Source: Wuchereria bancrofti
Lineage: Eukaryota > Nematoda > Chromadorea > Rhabditida > Onchocercidae
Assembly (NCBI GenBank): GCA_005281725.1
Contig: SSBO01000009.1
Coordinates: 71,767 to 119,145 of the forward strand
Length of the DNA: 47,379 nt
Direction of reading: 5' to 3'
Shown here piece after piece: positions 36,249 to 47,220 of this stretch (position 1 is its first letter; every line of letters starts with the position of its first letter). The notes under the pieces are model-generated. The model ran no database searches, was not told the DNA's origin, and saw nothing but the letters and a program-made list of their open reading frames with translations. A program made the translations under genes and the position numbers.

Positions 36249-36545
36249 CAACCATCTGAATTGAGTCATTTACAAGAAATACTGCACAAAGTTCACAATT
36301 ACAAGAAGCCAATTAATGACGATCAGAAAATAAACAGCGCTGAGGAACTTGGAAAAAAATGTTTCTGTGGAGAAATGCTGAAAAAGATGAGGACAAATAA
36401 TAGTAGACGTGTTCTAGCACGCAATTCACAATCTAGCACACAATTCACGTGTCTATCATTTCATCATTCTCTTCCTTTATTTCTCATGTTAAATATTAAA
36501 AATATTGTTTATGAGTCATCTCCATTAAATGTATATTATTTTTGA
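36249..36545 (+). CDS. Possible coding fragment, unrecognised
   Basis: From the TAA at 36246-36248 the frame is open to the stop at 36545. The first 65 residues have normal composition (QEILHKVHNYKKPINDDQK, then AEELGKKCFCGEMLKKM), and the tail becomes hydrophobic and AT-driven, as if an intron begins near 36440. The complementary strand offers a competing exon after a TTTTTCAG site near 36388. No family recognised. Confidence 0.22.
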   Translation, partial: QPSELSHLQEILHKVHNYKKPINDDQKINSAEELGKKCFCGEMLKKMRTNNSRRVLARNSQSSTQFTCLSFHHSLPLFLMLNIKNIVYESSPLNVYYF

Positions 36546-37288
36546 AGTGAAAATTATGGGAACACATAGACCAGTAAATTAACTTTATTAAAAGATGCAA
36601 AAAATTTTTAAAAAGTACATATAATGGGAGGAAAACTGTAAAAGGAACACATACGTCTTATAGAACGAAACAAAAGGCAATCTTTCATTTTTCTTAGACA
36701 AGAAAAAAAAATTTCACGATATTTCGGTTTTATTTTTCTAATCCATCAGAAAGAAGAAAAAAAAAAGAAAAAAAACTCTTCATCTTCGTACAAACAAAAA
36801 AATATGAAGAAAAAGAAAGAAAATCATTTAGCCCATCAAAAATGGAATAGGCTCTGCAAGTGTATAATAATGGTTATTTTGTTACTTGTGGGCATGTGAA
36901 TTTCGTTTATTTCAGATTACGCTCATCGAGTAGTGGTTGATTTTTTTCCACTAAATTTACATTCAGCATGATAAATTTAAATTAATCATAACTAAACGAG
37001 ATTTTTTGTTAAATTTTAAAAAATTACTTAAAATTTTATTGCATTGGTTTCTTGTAGATAATCGTATCATCATCGTCAAGTATATCTCACAATATTGATT
37101 TATCTACTATTGCTTTCTCTGCTTGTTAACTAATTCAATAATGATTTTGTTTTTTGTTTTTAAAAAAAAAGTTGCATTTTGTGACTTATGAAGTTCAAAA
37201 GTTTTTGATTAATAATTGAAATTAACAAATAATCAATTATTTCGTTAGTTTCGTGCATATAGGAACAATTATCATTTGTTCATATAAC
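36546..37288. other. No gene seen
   Basis: AT-rich DNA with A-runs near 36700-36830. No exon-like block or repeat array. Confidence 0.45.
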
Positions 37289-37555
37289 TTATTTTAAACT
37301 CATTATTTTAGGATTCATAAAGTTGGGAGGACCACAATACTCTTTTAATGTTTTATTAACGTGATAAAATGTTATAACTTTATTTATGCATTCATCCATG
37401 GGTTGACTTCGCCAACAAAGTTTTTTGAAGTGATCAACCCACATTTGTTGCAAACGCGTTGATGGCTGAAAAGACCAATGCGGAACAGTCAAATCCTGTT
37501 GCAAAAAGCATAGCGGAAAGTCTTCTTGGGCGATACTGACGGTTGTTTTTTTTCT
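37289..37555 (-). CDS. Coding-like frame of 88 codons, unrecognised; possible terminal exon or pseudogene
   Basis: Open from just after TGA 37556-37558 to TAA 37289-37291. It reads SIAQEDFPLCFLQQDL, then VPHWSFQPSTRLQQMWVD, then FKKLCWRSQPMDECINK, and ends PPNFMNPKIMSLK. Composition is protein-like (Trp, Cys and Pro well represented) and GC is above background. A TCTTTTCAG inside the frame just before the PSTRL codons could be the real acceptor, giving a shorter last exon. The GC-raised DNA to its right (37560-38060) has no long open frame on either strand, so this may be the tail of a decayed gene. Family not recognised. Confidence 0.35.
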   Translation of the reverse strand, partial: RKKTTVSIAQEDFPLCFLQQDLTVPHWSFQPSTRLQQMWVDHFKKLCWRSQPMDECINKVITFYHVNKTLKEYCGPPNFMNPKIMSLK

Positions 37556-38880
37556 TCAAGAGACGTTTGTTCTCAAAGACGGTAGTACAAGTATGGATAG
37601 TATGTCTCTGATATGAGAGCGAACCGATGTTTATCTCTTCATACTACTTCTCTGGTGCATTTCTATTGGAGCAGTTGGTTGCATGTTCACCATGTATGTT
37701 GACCTGTTAATCGAAACAAGCCTTAGATTTCTTTGATGAGAACCTTAGACATTCCACGGAGGATTACAGGATGCCATTTATAATTAATCTGGTTCGATAG
37801 ATATTTGGAGCATTTCGCTGGTGCACTCAGATGAACTCAATGAGGTGATCTATGCTTGAATCAAGGATGCATCTAGATTATCTTTAGACTGTCTTTTTAT
37901 TGGAAAATGCTGTTTTTGATCGTGAGCTGTTGTTTTGAGCAGAATTTTTACAGGTGACGTCCATTATCACTGCAGTTTTCAACATCACGTTTGTCTGGTA
38001 CTCCTTTTCAGGCTTCAGAGTTTTTAACTCTATCTAAAATTGTATCCTATCACTTTCCAAAAATTTATATTATTTTCTTCATTCTTTTTAGATTAATTTG
38101 TACAGTGCTGACTTAAGTATAATGCATATTTTCGATTAGGGGCAGAACTTTGACACGATTGCAGTTATCGAATTTATGAATCTTTTTTGCAGAAGTCAAC
38201 TGATCTTTGAAAAATTCGTAAATCTAGATGTTTGTTGGAATCTTGTCTCATTTTAATGGTGAAATCTTCAGAAAAAGCGAAGCTTATTTAATTTACTTCA
38301 CTTTTTCAATCAGTTTCATGAAACATTTCATTTCTCTTCTCAGCTGTATTTTTAAATTCTCAAAATAAAAAAATTTTTTTTTTAACTTTTTCTACTTTCA
38401 AAATTAGAAATAAGGTCAATGCTTTCTTTTTTTATGATAGGCAAATATATTTTAATTTACAAGTTTTTTGCATTAATTTTCTTTTGGAAAAATGGTTCCA
38501 AATAGTAATTTTTCGTCGTCTCTTACGTTTCGTGTTATGCATCTGGAAGTAATTAACTCCACATTATTCATCAGAAGGCGGATTGGAATATGAAGCCTAA
38601 ATGAAATCTGTTTCCACTTCGCATAATGAAATCTGCTTTACCAAGTATCTTAATTTCCAGCAATCTTCCTCTTCTCTGTAAGATGTTTTATTTCGAGTAA
38701 TTTTGTTCTGTGCTGATTGACTGATTAACCGCAATATTTTTTAGATTAGAAGTGTTCAATATTGTTGTTAAATGTTTATTAAATAAGAAAAAATTGATTA
38801 ATAAAAGGGTAGTGAAATAAAAGGGAAGGATAGTGAAATAAAAAGGAAAAAATATGTTACAAAATTAAATCTTCCTTTTT
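37556..38880. other. GC-raised then AT-rich DNA with no intact gene
   Basis: 37560-38060 has near-coding base composition but stops in all frames I read, suggesting a pseudogene or an old mobile-element piece. A short imperfect duplication around GAAATCTG occurs near 38600-38640. The remainder is ordinary AT-rich 5' flank of the UDP-sugar transporter gene. Confidence 0.4.
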
Positions 38881-38890
38881 TTCCAAATTT

Positions 38891-38901
38891 AATTTCAGGT
38901 C
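38891..38901 (+). promoter_or_regulatory. Probable spliced-leader acceptor of the UDP-sugar transporter gene
   Basis: AATTTCAG ends at 38898, only three bases before the ATG at 38902. A three-base leader implies trans-splicing in a nematode, and it fixes the start codon. Confidence 0.7.
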
Positions 38902-41504
38902 ATGGCGGTAGCTTTGCATCCCATATCTGGCACATTGGTTGGTTGCATTGGATGCATGTATTTTGTGGAATCCATCGCCAAGTATAGTTCTTCATATTTA
39001 ATTTTCACTTGCCACTCTTTTTTGCGAAATCATTGGGACATTTCAGCTTGTTTTTGGTTTTCAGAAGCGAAAGCATTTCACATGACTATGCTTAATCCCT
39101 TGATTCAGTTAATTTTTTAGGGAACAACCTAGTTCGATGAATCTGATGACTTTTTCGACATTTCTTTTCATATCGTTGGAAGGATTAATTTTTACGTCGA
39201 AATTTTTTGCTGTACCCAATAAAATTCCCATACGGTAGGCGGAAATCTCTGTTGATTTTCAAAAATTCAAATTTTCCATTCAGTGACGAATTCTTTTCTT
39301 ATTTCATTTTGAAGTTCTGTTTTGTTTCCAAATTTGAGTTTGGCTTTAATTATTAGCTTCGAGCGAATTTGGGTCTATTCAAATAAACGAGACGTTTATT
39401 ACTCTCAAAAATCATTTCAAGATTGACTAAAATAAATAACCGGACGATAAACTTTAGCAGTTTCAAACGGTAAGCTTTCAGTAATTGTAGCAGAAGTTAA
39501 AAGCAAATGTGTGAATTTATAAATTTTCGATTTTCGGACTTCAGTGTTTATCAGTTATCATTGCTTGATCATTTAATATGTCTTCCATCGTTTTTCAGTG
39601 GTTATCTGCCAACAGTAATAACATTCTTTTTTGTTAATATTATCAACAACCAAGCTTTGAATTTTCATGTTCCCGTCCCCTTACATATCATTTTTCGATC
39701 AGTAAGTTATGTTTTCCACGCTACAGTCTTATTATCAATAAATTAACCAGCTTGAAGTTTGTGAGGTGTCTTTGAAAAGAATAACATCTAATTGTTTAGA
39801 TTGAGGACGGATTGATCAAGAAATATTATGATCACAATATTTTTGTATGAAATGATATAACGATGATTGATTTTTTATTGGCATCATTTAATATCAGATG
39901 AACTGATCTTTCAGGGTTCACTATTAGCTAGCCTAATTTTCACGAAAATTTTGCAAGGAAAGCAGTACTCATTGCGGAAATACTTAGCAGTTCTGTCGAT
40001 CACGGTTGGCATAATCATATGTACTACGGCTACTGCTCATTTGGAGGTTACTATTTCGAAAAATTTGGGAAAGAATTTTTGAATTTTCAAAAATGATCAG
40101 CAAGTGAAGATTTAAATCAGTAGGTGAAGATTTAAAAAGGTGTTGCTGATATTATGAATTTAATATAGAATATCCATCAGTAGCTGTTTATGCGTCGATT
40201 ATTGATTGGATTCTTATAACTGATAAGAAATCTTTAAGAAAACCGATGAAAAAAAAGCGGTGGATAGCGTCGAAAAGCACTATCAAGAATGGCTAATCGG
40301 CAAGTTCATTAAGTAAATTTGAGATATTGTCACATATATTTTAATTTTGGATACACTTTGCAAATTATAAAAGATGTCCGTTATTGGTCACTTTATTCTT
40401 CTGAAATAGATTAAAAAATATTTCAGGCTTGACTATGCTTACTATAGCTTTACTAGCATCCGCATATTTGGGAATTTGTCAAGAAACAATGTATAAGACT
40501 TATGGAAAACATACTGAGGAAGCTGTGTTTGTAATTGTAAGTTGGTTGTTGAAGAAAAATGAATCTGTGGATTGGATCTTGTGTGCATAAATTTAAGATT
40601 TCGGTTACTTGTAAAGAAAAAATATATTGAATCCTTTATGTCTTTCTGTTGCAACAAAAATTAGCTGAAATATTAAGCATAAAAATCAATATAAATAATA
40701 CCAGAAATCTTTTTTCCTAGCCGTTACTCATTGACATTCTTGATTCTTATAATGCACAGTGAATCTATCTAACATAATTAAAATGCAAATCTTACAATAC
40801 AATATTGAATTTAATCTACATAGTTTGTTTTATAGCACAGTACTTCATTACCACTTTTTGCGTTTATGGGTGGAGATATTTATAAATCAGCTGTTGAATT
40901 TTCACGTAGTTATCCGATGGATATTTTTGGCTTTCGTGTTCCACACATGTGGGCTTATCTTGCTGCCACATGCGTTTTGCAGTATGTGTTTTTGTTTTTT
41001 CTTTCTTTCTTTATTTTTTTGATGAAATTTCACACTTGCATATACTGTGATCTTTATCCTAAGACGGTTGAAAGAATATATTTTGTTTGGTCTTTACCGC
41101 AGTAACTGCTAGAAAGGTAGTCAATGAATTTAAAAAAAACGAAAAAATTCTTTGGTAAATTGATTTAGAGAATGCTGTTCAAATGAGGTGAATATCTGAT
41201 AAAATCACATCTGATAAAATCCATTGCATTATCATTAAATGATTTGATTGAATTAATTTTCAGATGGATGTGCATTAGTTTTATATATCGTTTAAATGCT
41301 ACCTTTGAATCGTTAACCGTAACAATGGTTGTTACCATACGGAAATTTCTTTCTTTACTTATTTCCATTGTTTGGTTTCGGAATCCATTCACGTTAGCAC
41401 ATTGGGTTGGCGCAGCGTTGGTGTTTACTGGTACACTTGCATTTGCCGATATTTGGACTAACCATACTGGTACAGCAAAAGAAAACAGGAAGAAAAAGTA
41501 TTAA
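38902..41504 (+). CDS. SLC35B4: UDP-sugar (UDP-xylose/UDP-GlcNAc type) transporter, SLC35B4 family, complete
   Basis: Nucleotide-sugar antiporter of the ER/Golgi membrane that feeds glycosylation (family knowledge). Eight exons join in phase to 328 aa; human SLC35B4 has 331. Exons: 38902-38981, 39121-39234, 39599-39701, 39915-40046, 40239-40299, 40427-40536, 40836-40981, 41264-41504. Conserved blocks: MTFSTFLFISLEGLIF, the family signature INNQALNFHVPVPLHIIFRS (80-99), KQYSLRKYLAVLSITVGIIICT, YLGICQETMYKTYGKHTEEA, ESLTVTMVVTIRKFLSLLIS and FRNPFTLAHWVGAALVFTGT. It is almost wholly hydrophobic, as expected for about ten membrane helices. The C-terminus KKKY fits a KKxx retrieval signal. Intron 5 begins GC, not GT; the acceptor of exon 5 is chosen by phase. 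AATAAA lies at 41538. Confidence 0.95.
40096..40135. repeat. 20-bp tandem duplication
   Basis: ATCAGCAAGTGAAGATTTAA is followed at once by ATCAGTAGGTGAAGATTTAA, in intron 4 of the UDP-sugar transporter gene. The two differ at two positions. Confidence 0.85.
40299..40426 (+). other. GC-AG intron in the UDP-sugar transporter gene
   Basis: The junction CTAATCG|GCAAGT at 40299/40300 joins to TTTCAG|GC at 40427 and yields LIGLTML, in line with the family's WWLLG-LTF stretch. G|GCAAGT is the standard sequence of the minority GC donors. No GT donor nearby keeps the frame. Confidence 0.8.
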
Positions 41505-42155
41505 TTGATAATAATAGTTCATGCATAAAATTTTTTTAATAAATTCTTTTTGTCTTAAATTCGTCTCACAGAATCATTTTGGCATAAACTATGGTTAAAT
41601 TTATAAGAAGGAAATTTTTGTAAGAAAAAGAAATTTTTCTTATTCTTTTAAATGACGACTGGTATTGGAAATTGTTCAACAAGGATTGTTTTAGCTTAGT
41701 GAGATTCAATTTAAAGACGTAGAACTTACGAGGGAAAAGAAAAAAGATATTTCCGATATATGTGTGCTATGTTTTAATACCGTCACATAACTTTCTGAGA
41801 AAGTAAGTCATCAAATTATTTCCTTCTGTTATTAATATTTCATTAGTGAGTTTCAAATGTGTTAAGTGATATTCATGTGATATCCTTCAGATATCACTTA
41901 TCACGAGTGCATTCGGTATTATAATTTGATACTGTGATTGATATTAACATATTGTGATCACAACATTCATCTATCACAGTCTGTTACATTCCTTTTATGC
42001 ATACAATGTGGATATTATCGATTACATCTGGTGATAATCAACGGAATACTGCAATTTAAAATAACAAAATTAAAATATATATATTAACACTTTTTTGATA
42101 AAAACTGTAATATTACGAAAATGAAGAATAAAAAACAAATATCATATTTTGAAGT
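41319..42155. repeat. 837-bp exact repeat, copy 1 (ends at a single N)
   Basis: Identical, as far as I can read, to 44605-45441. It covers most of the last exon of the UDP-sugar transporter gene and its 3' flank, and stops exactly at the N at 42156. The homologous sequence just upstream in the two places is clearly diverged. Confidence 0.88.
41538..41543 (+). terminator. Polyadenylation signal AATAAA
   Basis: First AATAAA after the stop at 41504, 33 bases downstream. The same signal is copied at 44824-44829 behind the broken duplicate. Confidence 0.6.
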
Positions 42156-42872
42156 NTATAATTTAAAGGCATATTTTAACTCATCAATTTTATATTCAAT
42201 AATGAGATTTTATATTTTTATTTCTTTGCGATCAATTAATTATGCAAAAAATCTAGAAAATACAGTGAAACTATATTATATTTATAATTAATTCTACTAC
42301 ACCTAAAGTTTTTTAAAAAAGTGAAAAAAAAAAGAAATATACCAGGAATGTAAAATGGTAGAAATAATATTAATGGAATAAATATGTAATTGGAATATAT
42401 GGTCTGAAATTAATTTCTTGAAAATGTAATAAAAAGGAAAAATGATCAATGAATGAATGAATAATACTGAAAGGAAAAATCAAATTATTATTTTACCTAA
42501 ATAAACGATAAATTTTTAGAATGATTACAAAAAATAAAAAGAAGAAAAAGTGTTTGCCTATTTTTAAAAAAATATCTTTTCATTTTCTTCGTTAAACTGC
42601 AATGATAAAATGAAAATAAAAAATGTTATAGCATTAAAAACTTTAAATTGAAACTTAAATTACGTAGTATGAAAATGATTGAAATTTATGATAATGATTA
42701 AACATAACTAAAAATTGCAATTCAACATGTGAAATATTAATATAACCATTTTTAGCTTATTGAAATATCATCATAATATAAGGATAAAATATTATAAACA
42801 TACAGTAATAACATATTTTGGGCTAAACATCCGTTGCCCTTTTCCATTTCTTTTATTTAAGTATTGAAAACA

Positions 42873-42977
42873 AATTTAGCCAAAAAAGATCAAAAATAGA
42901 GACAAAAAAAATTTGCTAAAAGTCAAATTTAAATATTTTAATTATTTTGTTCTTAACATGCCTATACCATAATATTA
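42873..42977. repeat. 105-bp direct repeat, copy 1
   Basis: Matches 43402-43506 with a single difference (CCTATACC versus CCTATACT). The two are 529 bp apart start to start. Confidence 0.9.
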
Positions 42978-43401
42978 GTAACAGCAAATAAATATGCATT
43001 GTTATTTGATCTTTGACCTTTTGTTGAAAGACAAACAAAATACAACAATTTAATGAATCGAATGTTTTTTGTTTTTTCAAATCTTCATATCATTTTTTTA
43101 AATCTGATTGATATGAAGATTTCAAATATTGTATTTTCCTTATCTGTTTTTTTCTTTTTTTTTAAATCTAACTGCAGGAATTTTTGTAAAAAATAATTAA
43201 AAAAGGTACAAACCACTTATCGTGAAACTTGGGATTAACTGATACTTATAGCTTAAAGCTGAATTGGACGTATGCTCAAGTGCCTTCTTCATTAATTATT
43301 ATTTTAGTTGACATGGAAGAATGCGCTGATTGATTGAAAGATTTATAATAACGATTTGATTCGTTAACAACCATAACATATGGGTGTTAATCTATAGCAA
43401 C

Positions 43402-43506
43402 AATTTAGCCAAAAAAGATCAAAAATAGAGACAAAAAAAATTTGCTAAAAGTCAAATTTAAATATTTTAATTATTTTGTTCTTAACATGCCTATACTATA
43501 ATATTA
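43402..43506. repeat. 105-bp direct repeat, copy 2
   Basis: Second copy of 42873-42977. Its last 17 bases (TTAACATGCCTATACTA) are repeated once more immediately afterwards. Confidence 0.9.
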
Positions 43507-44129
43507 ACATGCCTATACTAATTAATTTTACACTGATAATTTCGTAATCCTATGAATAAAATGATGAATGAATTGATGAAAAATTTAAGAGATTTAAATG
43601 AACTGAATTAAATGAGTGCAGCAGAGCAGCCGAGTGTTGGTACAAATGGAAAAAAAAAAGTGGTAAGGACAAAGGATTTAATTCCTTATATAGTGGAAAT
43701 TGACTTGCAACAAGCGTATGATTACATTGAGTAAAGTGCTATCAAATGATCTTTACTCTTTGTATAGTAAGAAATGGATTTTAATATTGTTAATGTTTCA
43801 TAAGAATAACTATTACTGTTACATTAGAAAACCTTTACATTATTTCGACATTGTAAGCAAATTTGGTTTGGAACAAAGGAGTAATTTTTAACATGTTAAA
43901 CAATAAATACACATATCCTTTGTTAACGGTTGAGCAAATAAGCTCAGCTACAATGGGAAGATGAGTGTTGGAATAATGATTGCTTACATGATGTAATTTG
44001 AAATAGTTTGACATTTCTTTAAAAAATGTTTAGTTAAGACAAATTTTGATAATATTGATTAATACAGTTTAATATATTTTGTAGGTTATTTAGAGATTTG
44101 CTAGATTATTTCGCGACATTGCATTATAG

Positions 44130-44790
44130 CACGGTGCTTCATTACCATTTTTTGCATTTATGAGTAGAGATATTTATAAATCAGCTGTTGAATTTTCACA
44201 TAGTTATCCAATGGATATACTTGGCTTTCGTATTCCATGTATATGGGCTTATCTTAATGCCACATGCGTTTTGCAGTATGTGTCCTTGTTTTTTTCCTTT
44301 TTTATTTTTGTTTTTTTTTGATGAAATTTCACACTTGCGTATACTGTGATCTTTATCCTAAAACGCTTGAAAGAATATATTTTGTTTGGTCTTTACCGCA
44401 GTAACTGGTAGAAAGGTAGTCAATGAATTTTAAAAAAAACGAAAAAATTCTCTGGTAAGTTGATTTAGAGAATGCTGTTCAAATGAGATGAATATCTGAT
44501 AAAATCCATTGCAGTATCATTAAAATGATTTGATTGAATTAATTTTCAGATGAATGTGCATTAGTTTTATATATCGTTTAAATGCTACCTTTGAATCGTT
44601 AACAGTAACAATGGTTGTTACCATACGGAAATTTCTTTCTTTACTTATTTCCATTGTTTGGTTTCGGAATCCATTCACGTTAGCACATTGGGTTGGCGCA
44701 GCGTTGGTGTTTACTGGTACACTTGCATTTGCCGATATTTGGACTAACCATACTGGTACAGCAAAAGAAAACAGGAAGAAAAAGTATTAA
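44130..44790 (+). pseudogene. Broken partial copy of the SLC35B4-type gene (last two exons only)
   Basis: 44130-44275 matches exon 7 at 40836-40981 in length, splice sites and frame but carries many amino-acid changes (for example GG to SR, HM to CI, A to N). Exon 8 follows at 44550-44790 after the same TTTTCAG, but its first full codon is TGA (44551-44553) where the intact gene has TGG, so the product would stop at once. I found no copies of exons 1-6 upstream. The intron is diverged, and then 44605-45441 becomes identical to the intact gene's 3' end. Best read as a decayed tandem duplicate. Confidence 0.85.
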
Positions 44791-45441
44791 TTGATAATAA
44801 TAGTTCATGCATAAAATTTTTTTAATAAATTCTTTTTGTCTTAAATTCGTCTCACAGAATCATTTTGGCATAAACTATGGTTAAATTTATAAGAAGGAAA
44901 TTTTTGTAAGAAAAAGAAATTTTTCTTATTCTTTTAAATGACGACTGGTATTGGAAATTGTTCAACAAGGATTGTTTTAGCTTAGTGAGATTCAATTTAA
45001 AGACGTAGAACTTACGAGGGAAAAGAAAAAAGATATTTCCGATATATGTGTGCTATGTTTTAATACCGTCACATAACTTTCTGAGAAAGTAAGTCATCAA
45101 ATTATTTCCTTCTGTTATTAATATTTCATTAGTGAGTTTCAAATGTGTTAAGTGATATTCATGTGATATCCTTCAGATATCACTTATCACGAGTGCATTC
45201 GGTATTATAATTTGATACTGTGATTGATATTAACATATTGTGATCACAACATTCATCTATCACAGTCTGTTACATTCCTTTTATGCATACAATGTGGATA
45301 TTATCGATTACATCTGGTGATAATCAACGGAATACTGCAATTTAAAATAACAAAATTAAAATATATATATTAACACTTTTTTGATAAAAACTGTAATATT
45401 ACGAAAATGAAGAATAAAAAACAAATATCATATTTTGAAGT
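44605..45441. repeat. 837-bp exact repeat, copy 2
   Basis: Counterpart of 41319-42155. Here the sequence continues smoothly past the end of the repeat (TTATTCATTTGATTGC), whereas copy 1 ends at an N. Confidence 0.88.
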
Positions 45442-47050
45442 TATTCATTTGATTGCTATTATTATCACTGATGATGGATTTGATGAATTTCTTCTTATCA
45501 ATGATAGAATTTAAAAATGACTAGTTGATAAGGATAATGACTATTGTTATGGTTTCACTTACGAATTGAATTAAATGGTGTTTCTTTCATCTGAATGAAA
45601 TTTTAATTCATTTAATTTAAACACACTTAATTCATTAGCATATTACACAATACATCACCTAGTAATTAGCAATATCATCCTAACTTCTTGGATAATATTG
45701 CACTAAATACTTAAAGTACGTAGCCTTTAACACTTCTATACTGATGATAGATTATTCAAACTATGATTTAAATTTTTTGATGTTGAACTTTTGGCGAATA
45801 TCTTCCTAATGCATATGTCAGGAAGGAAGTGGAAGGAGACAACAAATTCAAGGTTTTCAATTGTGACGAGAATTTTAACCCAAGAACTGTAAGAAAAGCT
45901 TAATGGGAATCGTTTTAAAATTTTTATGACTTTTTTTAGATGTATGGTTACCAGCAGAACAGAAATCAATCATCTGATAATATTATATCACATGTATTTC
46001 TTTATTCATTGCAGTTTATTCACAGCCTATTATTATTCCACGTAACTTTTGACTAGTCAGTAATTTTTATTGTAATCAATTTTAATCGAGCTAACTTTCT
46101 AATATAAGTTTAATAAACGCAGAATGTAGGACAAAGCGTTGAATTTGTCTGAAAGAATATGAACGAATGTGTCCAAAAAAAAAAAAAAATTTAAGAAAGA
46201 AGAAGCCAATCATAAAACTTCTGCTTTATTAAATTACTTGCGTAACAGACGTACAAAATATGAAATTTCAGATTAACAAGAAATATATTATGAATATTTT
46301 GAGTAGCATGAAATTATAATTTTTGATTGCCACTGCCCTGAATGATTTTCAATTCGTTGTAAATTACGATTAACCAAATTTAATATCAATATAACCAGTT
46401 GTATCTTGTTTCATTTCGTTTAAATTTTTCGATAAAGCAAATGTGAAAATTTAAAAATGGAGTCCAAACGAAATATTTGATGAAATCATTTAGCATTTAT
46501 AAATCAATATTATCAATTATAAGAGATGCAACATTGTAGTTTTCCCCTGTTCTACCGATTTGAAGGAAAAATTAAAGCGAAATAAAATAAAATTGCAGAA
46601 AATGTCACAACTGCTTTACATAAATTATTTTCAACAATGTAATGTAGCAGTTGAAAAGAAACTATTCAGTATAAAGGATTAAACAGTGATTGTTATTATC
46701 ATATCATTGTAAGTAATATTTCATATTCTATAACTTGTTATACGTGATTATCATCAACACACATAGTTTGTCACCCCATCTGAATGAGCATTGATACATA
46801 CAATTCTCCAACAATACCTAACAGAAGTGACCGTGTGGTCTCTGTCAAATTCTTTTCAACAAATTTCATTTAGTAAGTTGTGTTTCATTTATTTCGACAG
46901 AGAATGTTGTCTTTTTCCAACGTTTCAAGTAATGAGAAAGATTTTGGAACTCAATGAAAGATTTGTAAATAAACTATTTGTCATTTGTTAAACAGCAGCG
47001 ATGTTATTTCTTATGAGCAATTGTCCAGTAAATTTGAGTGTTTTTCAGAA
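45442..47050. other. Mostly unassigned DNA, possibly early exons of the right-edge gene
   Basis: 45442-46780 shows nothing gene-like. Two weak exon candidates lie at about 46792-46863 (HTILQQYLTEVTVWSLSNSF, GTAAGTT donor) and about 46900-46971 (after TTTCGACAG, ending ILELNERF before GTAAAT). They join in phase with each other and with 47051-47129, but they are AT-driven and I trust them little. Confidence 0.25.
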
Positions 47051-47129
47051 TTGGCAAGAAATCATTCTCATTGACATGCATTTCATCTATTTCTTCCTCT
47101 TTTTCCAATTGAGCAATATTCAAACTACC
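47051..47129 (+). CDS. Weak exon candidate of the right-edge gene
   Basis: After GTTTTTCAG the frame reads NWQEIILIDMHFIYF to NIQTT and ends at a strong ACC|GTAAGT donor in phase 0, which fits the next exon at 47221. The length is not a multiple of three (79 bp), so it would need a phase-2 predecessor or a different start. The residues are AT-biased. Confidence 0.25.
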
Positions 47130-47220
47130 GTAAGTCCACTTAAAAACAACATATCGTTACAATACCTTGAAGATTTAAAATTTTACATAGTGTGAGATTG
47201 ATAATTTCATATTATTTAAG

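Larger units (their letters stand above)
42157..44129. other. No gene seen between the transporter and its broken copy
   Basis: AT-rich DNA after the single-N join. It contains the 105-bp direct repeat pair (42873-42977 and 43402-43506). The 63-codon frame at 43700-43891 has no supporting features. Confidence 0.45.

Noticed and set aside
35938..36269. Overlapping 60-90-codon frames on both strands
   Set aside because: Three frames on two strands are open at once, none has splice support, and the peptide styles conflict. A chance open patch is likelier.
40442..40657. 71-codon minus-strand frame opposite exon 6 of the UDP-sugar transporter
   Set aside because: It is a shadow of the real exon on the plus strand.
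44554..44790. Intact 78-codon frame starting at ATG in the duplicated last exon
   Set aside because: It opens only because the TGA just before it breaks the exon. It lacks all earlier exons, so it is part of the pseudogene and not a separate small gene.
45736..45969. 77-codon minus-strand frame
   Set aside because: No splice or start context and AT-driven composition; nothing recognisable.
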